DNA from: Torymus aiolomorphi
Lineage: Eukaryota; Arthropoda; Insecta; Hymenoptera; Torymidae
Direction of reading: 5' to 3'
DNA length: 64,000 nucleotides
Assembly (NCBI GenBank): GCA_036365515.1
Contig: CM070874.1
Location: 20,222,209-20,286,208 of the forward strand
Under the pieces are notes generated by a model that was not told the DNA's origin, did no database searches, and was given only the letters and a program-made list of their open reading frames with translations. Position 1 is the first letter of the stretch. Every line of letters begins with the position of its first letter. The position numbers were made by a program, and so were the translations under genes. Below are positions 28,497 to 40,869 of this stretch, in pieces.

Positions 28497-30132
28497 AATT
28501 AGAATACCGCTTACCTGTATATCCGAAAGCACAGTTTGCCACACAAATATACGATTCGGCGATGAACAAAAAATGCGCTTGTGCTTTAATTATTTTATTG
28601 AACCCTCAAAGAAACTAACATGAAAATCGCAAGTAAAAATTCAAACGGGTTAAGATGATGAGCCTAAAAGATTTTACACTTTGCATTTTTATCATACACA
28701 TTTATTGCTCTAGTGGAGCAGGCTTGCAAATAATTAATTAAACTTTCAATTATAATTATTCAATTTAAAATTGCAATTGTTAGTTGAACACGCGTTTAAT
28801 TCGGAATTAAAACTGCAATTGTTAATTAACATTCTTTAACATATTATAAACGTAAATTGCGCCGCAGAAGGCTTAGGAGTTTACTTTTCTTTAATTTCCC
28901 GACTCCTGCAACACGTTTTTTATTTATAATATATTACAGAATAGTATTTAAGAGCTCTAAAATGGTAGATTATGCACCAAGAATGATACATTTTGCGTTC
29001 GTGGTAGCATATACTATTTTGTTATGCAAAGGCCGCAAAACGACTTTTCGCGGCCCGTATAGAGGCCGCGAAATACTAAATGTATTTTGTGGCCTAGCCT
29101 TACATTTAGTATTTCGTGGCCTCTATATAGGCCGCAAAAATTCATTTTGCGGCCTGCGGACAAAAATATATTCTTGATGCTTTCTGCTAGAAAATCAAGC
29201 CTCGAAACGTGAATTTGAGTCTACGTGGCACGATCCTGCTTTTGAAGCGAATACACAATCGTGCCGTGTTTCCAAACCGTATATTCTAGCAGGAGGCTTC
29301 AAGAACATTTTTTAGAGTTTTTAAATTCTATCCTGTAATATAATATATAAACGACGAAGCCGCCGCAGAAATCGGGGGAATTTAAGAAAACTTGAGTATA
29401 GTCTACACGGCAGGAACGCGCATCCACTGCAAAAGCAGGATCATGCCCCGTAGACTATACTCGGAATTTCCTAAATTTCCCGGCCTTCGGAGACGCGTTT
29501 TTCGTTTATAACATGTTCAAGAATGCTATTTTACCCATGTAATTAACGACTGAAATATTAATTCTTAATTAAGTGCTGGTTTAATTAACGATTAAAATTC
29601 GAATTCTTAATTGATGATGGCATAATTAATATTTTCGCAACCCTGTAGTGGAGTTGAAATTTTAATAATTTCAAAAACCATATTTTAGTCAATAATAACT
29701 CTTCTATCAAATAATCGAAACACAGTCGCAGGAGTCGGGAAATTAAAGAAAAGTAAACTCCTCCGCCTTCTGCGGCGCAATTTTTGTTTATAATATGTTA
29801 AAGAATGTTAATTAACAATTGCAATTTTAATTCCGAATTAAACTCGTGTTCAACTAACAATTGCAATTTTAAATTGAATAACTATAATTGAAAATTTAAT
29901 TAATTATTTGCAAGTCTGCTCCACTAGAGCAACAAATGTGTATGATAAAAATGCAAAGTGTAAAATCTTTTAGACTCATCATCTTGGATTTTTACTTGGT
30001 ATTTTCACGTTAGTTTCTTTGAGGGTTCAATAAAATAATTAAAGCACATGCGCATTTTTTGTACATCGCCGAATCGTATATTCGTATGGCAAACCGTGCT
30101 TTGGGATATACAGGTAAGCGATATTCTAATTA
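28497..30132. mobile_element. Multi-level foldback element
   Basis: Outer arms of about 415 bp (28497-28912 and 29716-30132) are inverted copies with scattered changes. The centre holds further palindromes: 28925-29350 as a second-level pair, enclosing hairpins at 29025-29158 (GGCCGCAAAACGACTTTTCG type) and 29178-29305 (GGCACGAT with ATCGTGCC), and another at about 29355-29525 (GAGTATAGTCTAC with GTAGACTATACTC). No coding capacity. Transcribed in either direction it would form a long hairpin RNA. Confidence 0.85.
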
Positions 30133-32238
30133 TATATGTGTCTTGAATCCGATGGCCAATTGTCTACCAAGAAAGGTTTAAATAAATGAGCACCATTTAT
30201 TCTTAACCGACGTTTCGGACACTTTTGTCGTGTCCCTCTTCAGGTAATTACGTCAGGATATAATGATAACGGGAGACTGTCTGTTTCGTCATTGACGAAA
30301 CACAGGTTTTAATAAAACCTTAATAAGTGTATTGAACCTCAAAAAAGTAAAAAATGACCTTAACTCGATTTTCATAAAAATTGGACTTATTCCCTTCTTC
30401 CTTGACACCACAGATATGTGCGTGTAACATTTCCCAAAAGCCACTGCCAATACATTGGCACTTAGCTTTCTCATAAATAATGTATTTATTCCTTTTTGTA
30501 ATTAATTTTTAATGACAATAATTAATTATAACATACCCAATTTTTTCTACGAATATTGCTAATGAAACTAATATATATTTTTTGAAAATACATTTTTGAA
30601 ATGTAAATACACTAATTATCTTATGCCCATCTTCAATGAGTGTAATAAGTGGTTAAAATTTTAAATCAATAAATAAAATATTATCTGAGAAAAACAGATA
30701 TTTGAAACTTTTTGAAAAAAATTTTTAACACTAAAGTGACGAGTGAGCTATCGCGTGTGTATCCACACGTAACACTAAATATCTTTGTTCGTCACAGTTA
30801 GATTTTTTTGGAGACTTAACTAACAAGGGGCATCTCCCAGATCCGGATAATGGATTCACCCAGAGTTGTAGGATATGCCTTCTTATATGTAATAATGAAA
30901 GGCCGTACAATCGTAGACCCGAACGCCTTCATTATTTTAAGTTATAAGAGCTTGAATTTTTTTTAAATTAAGTGATTTTTTCACATAAAATCACCCATTT
31001 GGCGGCTTAACCTTCCTTTTATGCCTGTAAACAAACCTTCAAACATTTTTATGTGTTAAAATATGACATAGTTTAGTAAAATATATAAAAATTTTTAACA
31101 AAAATATCCATTGGTATTTTATATTATTTTATATTGTATTACCTTATTCGAAAATATTAAATACAATTCTTGCAAATTTATTCTTGCTTTAATCACAACG
31201 AAACCAATTGTCGACTCGGAAGAATGGTTTATTGGCTTAACTTACTCAATTTGGAGTCCAATGTAAAGAATATACCATAAATATATTTATTAATGAGTCC
31301 TTAATATCTACCATCCCATTAAAAATAATTGAAATGAAAGATTAATCATATTTTGATTTTGGTATATCATGCAGAATTTTAACCCATCTTCTAAATCCTG
31401 AAACATTATAAGAAAAAATCACAAAGTATCTTGACATTATTTGTAAATTGATGAAATAATATAAAAAAAAACAAAATTATACATATCTGATTGAAAATAT
31501 TTATGAAGTTCTCTTCGTCTTTTTGAAGTTACTGGCAGCCTCAAATCTTGGTGATTTCTTAAACACTTTAAACACTTTTTTTCATTCTTGTTGTCTTTTA
31601 TCCAGCAATATTTCCACTTTTGTATGAATAAATTATCTACTGTTAAACAAAAGAATTAGTCGCGAGTAGTAAACGTCAACTGTCCCCGATTGCGGAATAT
31701 AAGTTTTGTCTGTCTACTGTTGTCACTTTGTCATGTTCTGAGACCCTATCGAAAAAAAAACATATACTAATCAATTAGCTGCTGTCGATAAAAAATCGAT
31801 AGTATAATATAGAGACAAACCTTCAATAGATCGATCACGATGTATATTGACTTGAGCGACATCTGTTAGACGCGGTAGATATTATCGTTTTGAAAACGAA
31901 TTTTTTTTAATTTTGTTCCCTAAATTAGTCGTTTACAATATCTTTGGCATTGAACTAGTAAACGTTAAAAAGCAAAGGCAACGTATAAATATTTTATTCT
32001 TTCTATAATATTTCATATTCTATTTTTTTCATATTGTATTATTTTCTTATTTATTTATTATTTTATTTTATTTACTTATTTATTATTTTATTTACTAATT
32101 TATTAATACAATTTTTATCACGATTTTTTTCCCATCATTTTCATTTATAGATTTTTTTCAGAATTTTAAAATTAATCATTATATTCTGATTATTTAATTT
32201 ACTGATTTTTTAATTCTATTTTATCAATATTCTTTAAA
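30133..32238. other. Unassigned AT-rich DNA with small hairpins
   Basis: Contains adjacent hairpins at about 30278-30327 (GTTTCGTC/GACGAAAC and AGGTTTTAATAAAACCT) and a CCGACGTTTCGGACAC to CTCTTCAGG motif (about 30208-30244) of the kind seen at ends of some retroelements. No gene recognised apart from the tiny LTR remnant described separately. Confidence 0.4.
30736..30774 (-). mobile_element. Internally deleted solo LTR of the TRIM family, 39 bp
   Basis: Read on the minus strand this is TGTTACGTGTGGATACAC joined to CGCGATAGCTCACTCG, the first and last parts of the 205-bp TRIM LTR, with the tRNA-like middle missing. CTAAA lies on both sides (30731-30735 and 30775-30779) as a target duplication. 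Confidence 0.65.
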
Positions 32239-33090
32239 ATGGAAGAGAACGAGATTTTCGATTCTGAAATTTTTAAAGAATTTATGTGTGAAAGTGTTTT
32301 TGTTTGTTTTCAAATATTGAAAGCCAAAGGCTTTATAAGTGAGTCAAGTGAGTCAGTGTCTGATTATGCTCAAAATTTGGGAAAAGAGTTAGCTGATCTA
32401 TTAATTGAGCATTTGGAAAATATTAAACTTGTCAAAAGTTACATGCTCATCAATTGGAATGAATCTAATGAAGCAGAGAACATGCCTTGTGAGACCAATG
32501 CTTCTGACTCAACGTCAGAAAATAATGCCTCTTCTGGTAAGGACATTTAATTAATTATTAGAAATATTGTTTGAAAGCTGATTGATTGCAATTTATTAAT
32601 TTACTAATTGCAATTAAAACTTTTAAGTTCACATTTAAAAAAAGACATAATAAAATTGTTCAAATTCAATAGTGCAATTGTTAAAAAATACTTTACTGTA
32701 CATACTTAAGAAAATTATTTTTTTATAGAATTCCAAGATAGATCAAATGAGACAAGTTCTGACTACGAACTTGAAGAAAAAAGTCAATACATGATATTGT
32801 ATCACTTGAGAAAAAGATAGAGATAGTGAATTTAAGAAGAGAGCACCCAAATTGGAGTTACAGCACCATGAAAGTCCATGGAGGTAAATGTGCGCCTAGA
32901 CTAGATGAGCTGTCAAGATGGAAAAGAGAAATTGTCAATGGTGGTACACGGTATGATCAAATGCAAGCCATCAAAAAGTGTGATCGGTTTGTAGAAGCTC
33001 GAGAACGAAGGGAGCATGTACAAACAGAAGATAGTTGAACATGGGCTCTAAAGGCAGCCATGCAATTTCCTAACGTGCCATTTTACTGAA
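32239..33090 (+). pseudogene. Transposon-derived gene remnant with N-terminal DNA-binding-type domain
   Basis: Exon-like frame 1 (32239 onward) encodes MEENEIFDSEIFKEFMCES, KGFISESSESVSDYAQNLGK and LADLLIEHLENIKLVKSYML. A GTAAGG donor at about 32536 and a TTTTTTTATAG acceptor at about 32727 suggest an intron. The second part, after a frame change near 32800, has NLRREHPNWSYSTMKVHGG, RLDELSRWKREIVNGGTRYD and DRFVEAR, a helix-turn-helix-like segment I associate with uncharacterised insect DDE transposon proteins. A TGA (33036-33038) truncates it just before WALKAAMQF. The catalytic part is absent. Confidence 0.55.
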
Positions 33091-33106
33091 TTGAATTTAC
33101 TGTTTC

Positions 33107-33558
33107 CCATGGATCTGAAATTTGCATCGTTGGAATGCAAAAAATAATTTCTTATAATTCATTTAAGTTGGTTAAACAATGGAAATTTCATCTAAACCTT
33201 TGTTATACAGTTACTTTATTTTATAAAACACTAAATCTACACACAAAATTAATATTAATTAATCGAACCATGAAGCAAAATAAACTTTTTTTTTTATTTC
33301 GTTGCACTCCAACGTTGCGAACTTCAGACCCATTGTTTCATGGGTCTGAAATTTGCAACGTTGTAGCGCAAGATATTTAAAAAATATTTGATTTTACTTC
33401 AAGTTTATAATAATTAATATTAATTTTGCGTGTAGTTTTTATAGTATCAAATAAGTTTATAACAAAGATTTAGATAAAATTTCCGTTGTTTCATAACTTT
33501 AATTAATTGAAAAAAATTACTTCGTTGCACTCCAACGATGCAATCTTCAGATCCATGG
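33107..33558. mobile_element. 452-bp MITE with internal hairpin copy of its own ends
   Basis: CCATGGATCTGAAATTTGCA at the left end is inverted at the right end (TGCAATCTTCAGATCCATGG). A third and fourth copy of the same motif form a hairpin in the middle (about 33309-33363, CTTCAGACCCAT with ATGGGTCTGAA, flanked by CAACGTTGC). So four copies of one terminal motif occur in alternating orientation. Confidence 0.75.
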
Positions 33559-33657
33559 TTCTGTAGTATACAATTAATTTTAAGTTTGGATTTACATTTG
33601 AAATCGTAACGCCTGAAAACTCTACGGAATTGTCAGGACTTTTGAGATCGGGGGGCT

Positions 33658-33850
33658 TTTAGAAAGTAATATTATTACGCAATAAGATTAGAATACCTCC
33701 ACCTCTACTATATACCCGATCCTTTTGCATAGTTTTAAAGTCAGGAAGGTTAAAATTCTGTTGTTTTTCGGAGAGCCAGGATTTTACTATCATGCAGATA
33801 TCAATATTTACCACAATTTTTCCTAATTCTTGTTTTTTGTTAATTATACT
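33658..33850 (-). pseudogene. LINE endonuclease-domain fragment
   Basis: Minus-strand frame with KSWLSEKQQNFNLPDF, MQKDRVYSRGGGILILLRNN and ITF, matching the apurinic/apyrimidinic endonuclease domain of non-LTR retrotransposons (the WLS, DR and GGG-xxI segments). It ends at a stop after ITF. Reverse transcriptase is absent, so it is a small relic. It may or may not belong to the same family as the LINE at 61.9-63.0 kb. Confidence 0.65.
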
Positions 33851-36069
33851 TCTGGGATTCTAAAATAATATTTTTGTTATATTTATTCCGGAAAATTAAA
33901 AAATTTCCCAAAACGTCCTGAAAAAATTCACACGTGTATTTGGAAGATTCTAAACACTTTTTGTTCAGTGAGATTTTTTCATAAAGCGATTCCTTTTCGA
34001 GTAAAAAATTAATCATTAATTCATTATTTTTTCTGACATTCGGCCGCCATTTTGGATTCGCCAAGTTGATTTTTGATATTTTTAGGAATACAGTTTTGAA
34101 GGAAAAATAGTTTGTGCACGATTTCTGGAGGTTTTAGACCTCTAGCTCAACGGATTCCCTGTGAAAATTTTGTATTTAAAAAAAAAAAAAAAAACTGAAA
34201 AATTTCACGTTTTTTTCCCTAAAATTTCAAAAATGAGGCTCAAAAAAGCTTTTTTTCGGAATTTTCACACCGGATTCTGAAAGTTCATTAAAAAATCTAT
34301 CAGAAAACATGGTTTGCATGATCCTTTCTGACCGATTTGATTCTTCTATACAGCGTTGAAAGTGGGCATGAGCAAACGTGCACATTTGACGTTAATGGGT
34401 TAATCAGTTATAATAGACATCATTTTTTTTCGGATTTTTAGAAGCTGTAAGAATTTATTAGAATTGAACTGGTGAATTTTATTCCTACATTTTGGTGAGT
34501 CAACACTATGGTGCCAGGCAAGTATCGTGACGGAACTAGTATATTAAATGATAATTGTACTTCTGTATTTTAAAAAAATTGAAAAACTCTAATAATTTTT
34601 TCATGTAAGATGCTCTTTTATTGTGGCTGCCTAGTTACATTCAACCATTCTACTCTAAAAAACGGTGGCCGGATGTTGTGAAGCATTCAAAGATTGATTT
34701 TGATTGGTCTGTAAGGAATATGCGTGAAAATTCGCTACTTCCACTACAATTGAATTTTTGAAATTGAATTTTTACTCTTAACTATTTAAAACTAAAAAAT
34801 TAAATCAAATTGGAATAAAAAATTAATTTTTTCATGCTTTGAAAAATTATATAATATATTCATAACCTCAAAAAGAAAATAGTACGCGCGCAGCGCATTT
34901 GGATTTTATTGGAATATATGGAATTAATTTTGCTCATACCTTTAAATAAAGAATGTTTACAAATATTATTTTCTGGTAGTGATAAATGTAGATATTGGAT
35001 TTTAATTTAGTATAATATCGTTCATGTATAGGACCGTTTAAATCGCCACTTTCTGCATGAACACCATAAAATATTTATCAATCAAATGTTCGCTTACCAA
35101 AATAATATTAAAATAGTTTATGGAAGAATTCGAGAATAATCTAATAGTTATGATTGCAGTGTTTTTACAATCCAAGATTTAAAAAAAATAGGTAATTTTA
35201 TATTCTCTCCGATATATTTTAATGAAATTAAATTAAAATTTTAAAGTAATTTCACCAAAAATTAAATATTAACATAAAAAAATATGAATCAACAAAATAG
35301 AAAATGGATTTTTTGACCCACTATTAGACAAAAAAAAAATAAAAAGAATAAACTTTGTGTTATTAAAATAGGTTCAGTAGCAACTGAGATCTTGAGGTAC
35401 ACTTACTATTACTTTGAATAAAAATAAAAATATATAGTTCGACTCCAAATGATTCAAAACACATTTCTAATGTGTTTTTAAAAAAACTTCAATTTTTACT
35501 ATTACAAAGCTTTCTGCAGGAGGAAACAACATTAAAATAAAATAAAGCGTATTTTATAAATGGATATTAAAATATGTAAAGATGACTTTCTGTGCGTATA
35601 AGGTTTAACAATTGAAATTGAAATGTGGTACAAATTAATACTTTTTAAGTGAAAATCAACTCCATTTTCTATATATTACTAATATAGAATGTAATATTTT
35701 AATTTTCGATAATTTCGTTTATACATAACTAATGTAATGATTGACTTCACATAATTACGATTCAATCAAATATATTAATGGTTTTTCAATCTATAAACCG
35801 CATGTTTTATTGAAATAATTTTTATAATCAATTGCTTTAATATTAAAAATACACTTCATATAAAAAATGCTTAGGAACTATGAGTTCAAAAAGTCACTGA
35901 TTTGATTAATATTTAAATAACTGGAAACACAACATTATTGATTTTCGTGTAGAAAAACCTAGCTTTTGTGACAGTCAGAACAAATAAGTAACCGCTTCAT
36001 AACTTTTATAAAAAGAATTCGAAATTTGTAATTCATGAGTTTTCAATATCTATTTTTGTATTTTGGTAC
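33851..36069. other. Unassigned AT-rich DNA
   Basis: No gene recognised. A 50-codon open stretch at about 34612-34758 (WLPSYIQPFYSKKRWPDVV) has non-repetitive composition but no support. Confidence 0.35.
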
Positions 36070-36246
36070 CTTTGGAGAGAATCCAGGCAAGCTCGGCTTC
36101 AAGGGGGGGATTTTCAACATCGAATTCCTTGATAAGATCCCTGGAATAAACCAGAGTTTTATCGTATTCATGATCAACATCGTCAACCCAATACGCCGCC
36201 TGCACGGCTGGCGCGTTTGAATAGTAGTGTAACGTTAGCATAGCAG
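36070..36246 (-). CDS. Candidate internal host exon, 59 codons
   Basis: On the minus strand a 177-bp segment lies between an acceptor-like TATTTTTGTCAG and a donor-like AAAG|GTACC. It encodes HYYSNAPAVQAAYWVDDVDH, YDKTLVYSRDLIKEFDVENP and LEAELAWILSKG. Its codon composition is clearly more GC-rich at third positions than the surrounding AT-rich DNA, which favours real coding sequence. I do not recognise the protein. The open frame extends on both sides of the proposed exon. Confidence 0.35.
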
Positions 36247-37279
36247 CTGACAAAAATACAACTGCTGAATGATTTTGGCTTGGCGAACGGCAAGACACTC
36301 CAAAGCTAATTATAAAATATAACAAGCTTACGAATGCTGCATTTTTCTTTAGTAGCACAGTAGACCCTGTGTAAAATGAATTGCTATAAATAGCCTTGTT
36401 GCTTTCATCTCTGCCGGACGAAAAATAATTTCTGAAGCTTTTCTATACATAATAGATATATTGACATAAAATTGAGATATGTCACTGCAGTGCACAAAAA
36501 AATAGTACACAATATAATTTTTTATAGGCTAGATAGACATTGATATTGATAGTTATATTAATCTTTAACTAGATTTAAATCTTCAAGCTCAGAATGAACA
36601 CAATAATTATGTGTGTTTTTATATTTTAAGAATTATTTTGCGTTCTAAAAATATTGTTTAAGTACTCAAATAAATAGAATGAAGAAAATTATTAATTATT
36701 ATTCTACAATAGCTAGAAAAAAACTTAATTAAATTTATTAAACTGTTAAAGATCTGTTCAAAATAAAAATGCAAGTAATTATTTGTATGTATTCATATAA
36801 GTACATCATTTTGAACTCATTAACATCGATATTACCTTATCTAAAGAAAAACGAAGAGTTTACTTAAAATTGGGAGAAATTAAATGTAGAAAGCCGTATA
36901 CTATTTTCATATTTCTTTAAGGAAGGTTGAGAGATATACTAGTTAAAAGAGCAGCTCAATGTATAGTTTTTAAAATAAAAATTCCTTTTATCTAAATTAT
37001 TAAATAATTAAACTTATGTAAAATATATAAGTGAATACTTGATTCAGACAAAATATAAAAAGATATCTCGTTCAGGCTTATTATACTTATATATCTAATT
37101 AATCTCTTTTCCGATATACACTCCCACGCAATCACCTTTGCCACCCTAATAGGCCAGTCAAATTAGTTTTTCCTCTCCCTTTTATGTAACTAGAGGTTTC
37201 CAAGCGGATTCTGATCGGGCAAATCATCAGGTACAATAATCCGGTGAGTGAGACCAAAAATTATGTCAGAATCATTTTT
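36247..37279. other. Unassigned AT-rich DNA
   Basis: No coding frame, hairpin or repeat boundary of note. Confidence 0.4.
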
Positions 37280-37293
37280 TAAATAACGAATTA

Positions 37294-39840
37294 AGGGGGT
37301 CAGATACCTTTAAAATTTTCTTCATAAAATGACCTGAAAAAAATAAATTTTCATATTAGAAATATGTAGAAGTAATATCCTAAAAATATATTCAATTTGC
37401 GATAAAATGAGACCAAAAAAAAATTTTTGATCGATTTTAAATAATTTTTTATGGTAAAAAATTATGTAATCAAGTAAATTGGATACATACAACTCTTCAG
37501 TCAATAGACATATGAAATATCAAAATTTTAGGACCTCTCCCATTAAAATATATGCAGTTCCTGACTCTGGAGTCGATGGCAGAGCCAAAAATTTTACATT
37601 ATGTAGAAAACAGCTTTAAAGATGAAATTACTAAAATACTTCTTTATTTCTTCTTCTTTATTTCTTAACTTCATCTCTGCCCTGAAATACAAAAAAGTAT
37701 TGCTTTTAGCTCAAAATATTTTACATTTACAACAAATATTCTGGTACCTTAGTATACGGTCAATCGAACTTGTAAGCTATATGAGCACGCGTAACAGTCA
37801 TATCCACATCAGTCAATCAAGTTTGTTAAGTGGTTTAACATGTAGATCCTTTGGTGCTTTTTAATCCGTATATTTTTAATAATATTTATCACATATATTA
37901 GATGCTTATACACTGAGGTAAATAAAGAATGTGTTGAGAAATTCAAAATCCTTCATGCATGTGATGAAGCCAGTATCGCCATAGCCAAATGCTTAAAAAA
38001 AATGTTTATAACAGCAACACTCCTACATTGATCTTCTTTTAATGTCTGATATCGTGAACTTCTTTACTTGTCTTTCATTATTCTTTTTTAAACATAATAT
38101 TATTACTTAATAAAGAGAATACAACTGATATATATTTATTGCAGTGCATAACTGTTTTGACTTCAGAAAATAAAATGTCAATTATATCATAGAGAGGTTC
38201 AGGCGATGGTTGATAATGGTAGCTTTCTGGCAGAAGCGAAGGTTCCATAATGTTTTTCTGCATAATACGATATCTTTCGCTTCCTTTAAAAGTTGATTTA
38301 AATCTGTACACTAAATGTTTTTTGTAATAGTCAGTATAGACTTAATTTTTCTTTAGTATCAATCCCTGTGATTTTAAGTATAAAGTTTCCAATAAAAGTT
38401 CAAGTACTAAAAAGCTATTTCTAAAACTTTAATTTAAATGTCACTCGTATTATTCAAACACTTTTAAAAACTTATTTAAGGGACTATTACCGGTTACAAA
38501 GGCAAAAAATGACCTATAATTAAATTTTCTTTTTCTCGTTTCCTTTATTACAGAACTTTGTACAACCTTTTTTATTTTATTAATTTACTCTTCAAAATTA
38601 CAAAAAAATTTTTTTCTTTTAATGTTCACATAATTTTATAGAGCTCGTCAAAGTTGAGTGCTGAAAATGACACTACCTAATGGCCCAGGGTTAATCTCGA
38701 AACTGGCAACTCTGAAACAAAAAATTCAAAAAGCTTTTTAATGAGGAAGGTGTCTTACATCGTAATTTACCACCTTTTATAAACAAAAATCATTTTAAAA
38801 ACAAAATGGCGATTATGTGAAAAAATGTTGTAAAAATTACGTTTTTTGCCGCCATTTTTCCCCTTGTCAATTTTTTTTTTCCAACTTTTCTGCAATTTTC
38901 TGATAAATTACGGTAGAGGACATCAAAACGAACAAAACTCACCAAGAATTAAAATGATCCATCGAATGGTTGTGGAGAATAAGTCTGGGCCGATTGAAAA
39001 AAACACCATTTCGAGAATATCGCGTTTAAAGTTTTTTTACTATTTATTTATGTAATATTTTTAAAAAAATCAAGTTTTAACACTTACAATTGGTTCATCA
39101 GTAATCCCTGGTCCATATAAAAGAAGTCCCGAGTCGATAAATGTAAAAAAACAAAAATCGATTTTTTTAGAATTATAACCGGTAATAGTCCCTTAAAATA
39201 CCTTTACGTATTATAATATACTAAATGTTTACTCCCAAATCCGTTGAAAACAATGAAAACTAAGAACAACACTTTGTACAAAAAAGGTGCTCATGCTTAT
39301 ATAGGAGTGTTTATATGAAATGACAGGTGTACATGTTTACATTGCTTGTGGACTTTTACATAGGTTAAAATCAGCTCTGTTACAATAAAGGAGTGAGCTG
39401 TGAGAGGCTGTCGGTTATAAGTCAGGTTATTACGGTGCCAATTTAACTGCTATAAGTTTTAAATTCAAATTTTTATTTTTGTCAAAAATACCGTCCGTAA
39501 ATTATATTATTTATTTGTTATCTTTATATTAATGTTTAAAATATTATTTTTGGATTTTTTAAAGAATATATGTAGAGTGAGAATTTTAAATATACTAAAA
39601 ACAGGGAAATTAAAAATAGATTAGCGGAAATAATATACGATTATATAAATATGTATACAAGGGGAAAAATTGTAATTTGAAAAAAAAAATGAAAAGCTTT
39701 ATCAGTGTTTTGTGTATATTTGTAAAACAAAAATAGATAATGCTTTAAAACTAATTAGGTCATATTCTACAAGTGTTTTTTTAGTAAAATATGTAATAAC
39801 AAAATTGATTTTTCGTCATTTTAAAGGTATCCGACCCCCT
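37294..39840. mobile_element. 2.5-kb TIR element at a TA site
   Basis: Ends AGGGGGTCAGATACCTTTAA and its inverted copy (TTAAAGGTATCCGACCCCCT). TA precedes and follows it. The uninterrupted repeat at 52013-52040 (AACGAATTAATGATCGG) gives the empty site. No transposase frame is visible. TA duplication would fit the Tc1/mariner superfamily, not proven. Confidence 0.8.
38480..39192. mobile_element. 713-bp TTAA-flanked TIR element, nested
   Basis: GGGACTATTACCGGTTA is inverted at the right end, and TTAA lies directly outside both ends (38476-38479 and 39193-39196). TTAA duplication is used by piggyBac and Kolobok families. No coding capacity. Confidence 0.8.
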
Positions 39841-40610
39841 TAGAGATCGGAAAATCAGTTTTTTGACTACAGAAAAGAAACTATTGACTTTACAGAAAAA
39901 AGCTGAGTATAAACTCTGTAGATATTAAAAACATCTATAAAATGCGACTTTCAGATTAAAATTTAGTTAATTTGTTTATCTGCAAATCGCGAAAAACCGC
40001 TTTCGTTAAAGTATGGTACTTAATAAGCAGTTAAAATTTTAGCTAAAAATATTCAATAGTTTATGCATAATTGCATTTATTTATTACATTTTGGTCATTT
40101 TTGCGTGATTTTTCCAAAGCCGTGGGGCATCGTACGAGGATGCATCAAAGTGATTTTAAAAGTTTAACATCTCTACTTTCACGAACAATGAATAGCTAAG
40201 CGATTATTTCAAATTTAATTGTTTAAAATTGTAAAATAAAAAAAGGCATTTTTTTTATTATAAAAAATTCGAATTGTGACTCCTATATTTGTCGTAAATA
40301 AACGACAGTAGATTCGTTGGAAAGTTGGAATTTTTTCCCAAATTTTAAGCTGTCTACAAACTTTCTAAGTGCTCTATAGGAGCCGAGATAATTTTTTTTT
40401 TTTTTTTTTTTAATCGCCGTGTCTTTAATTATTAATATTAAGAAACGAAATAGTGGCGAAAAATCGAATTAATAGTTGTACTAACATAAACAAATATTGC
40501 GTCACATTTATTGTAAAATTACATTGTTATAAATAATCACGAAAGTGCCGGTCAAAAATAGAGAAAGCTACAATGTCACGCGAAAAAACTGAGCATAGGA
40601 ACTTCAAATC

Positions 40611-40869
40611 ATAAGCAAATCAACATAAGCGGTTCCAGCGTGTGTACTGGGTAGATAACATTTTCTCGCTCTTTCCAATCCCATGCTGTTGGATCCTTTT
40701 TATAGCCAAGTCACTGTTGCAATTGTAGGTATGATCTATATCCGTACTGCTTCGTAGCACCTTCGCTCGGTAGCAAATTTTCTAATTTTAGGAAACCTTT
40801 CAAAGCTGATTTCTGAAAGTTGAAAAACCGCTACTCGTGTAGACTCTTTTTATCCTTTTTGCTGTTATT
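40611..40869 (-). pseudogene. Split transposon-type gene, C-terminal part
   Basis: Minus-strand reading beyond the CACGG element continues the gene with FFNFQKSALKGFLKLENLLP, SEGATKQYGYRSYLQLQQ (then a stop) and GYKKDPTAWDWKEREK. These match the C-terminal part of the widespread uncharacterised protein described under 50664-51840. It ends almost exactly where the left direct repeat begins. Confidence 0.6.

Larger units (their letters stand above)
37280..40610. repeat. Left 0.8-kb direct repeat, interrupted by a TIR element
   Basis: AAATAACGAATTA (37280-37293) plus 39841-40610 together match 52013-52828 in the same orientation, ending at ACTTCAAATC in both. The left copy also lacks about 70 bp present at 52185-52255. 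The two copies bracket the split gene at 40.6-51.8 kb. Confidence 0.75.

Noticed and set aside
30208..30244. CCGACGTTTCGGACAC to CTCTTCAGG, resembling a motif at ends of some Penelope-like elements
   Set aside because: No reverse transcriptase or GIY-YIG frame nearby, and the motif alone is too short.
34612..34758. Open stretch encoding WLPSYIQPFYSKKRWPDVV
   Set aside because: About 50 codons only, no clear splice sites, no recognised family.
38150..38240. GGCGATGGTTG resembling the loop of the Polinton RNA motif
   Set aside because: The flanking helices P1-P3 and TGGTGTACCTCA are absent; a chance match.
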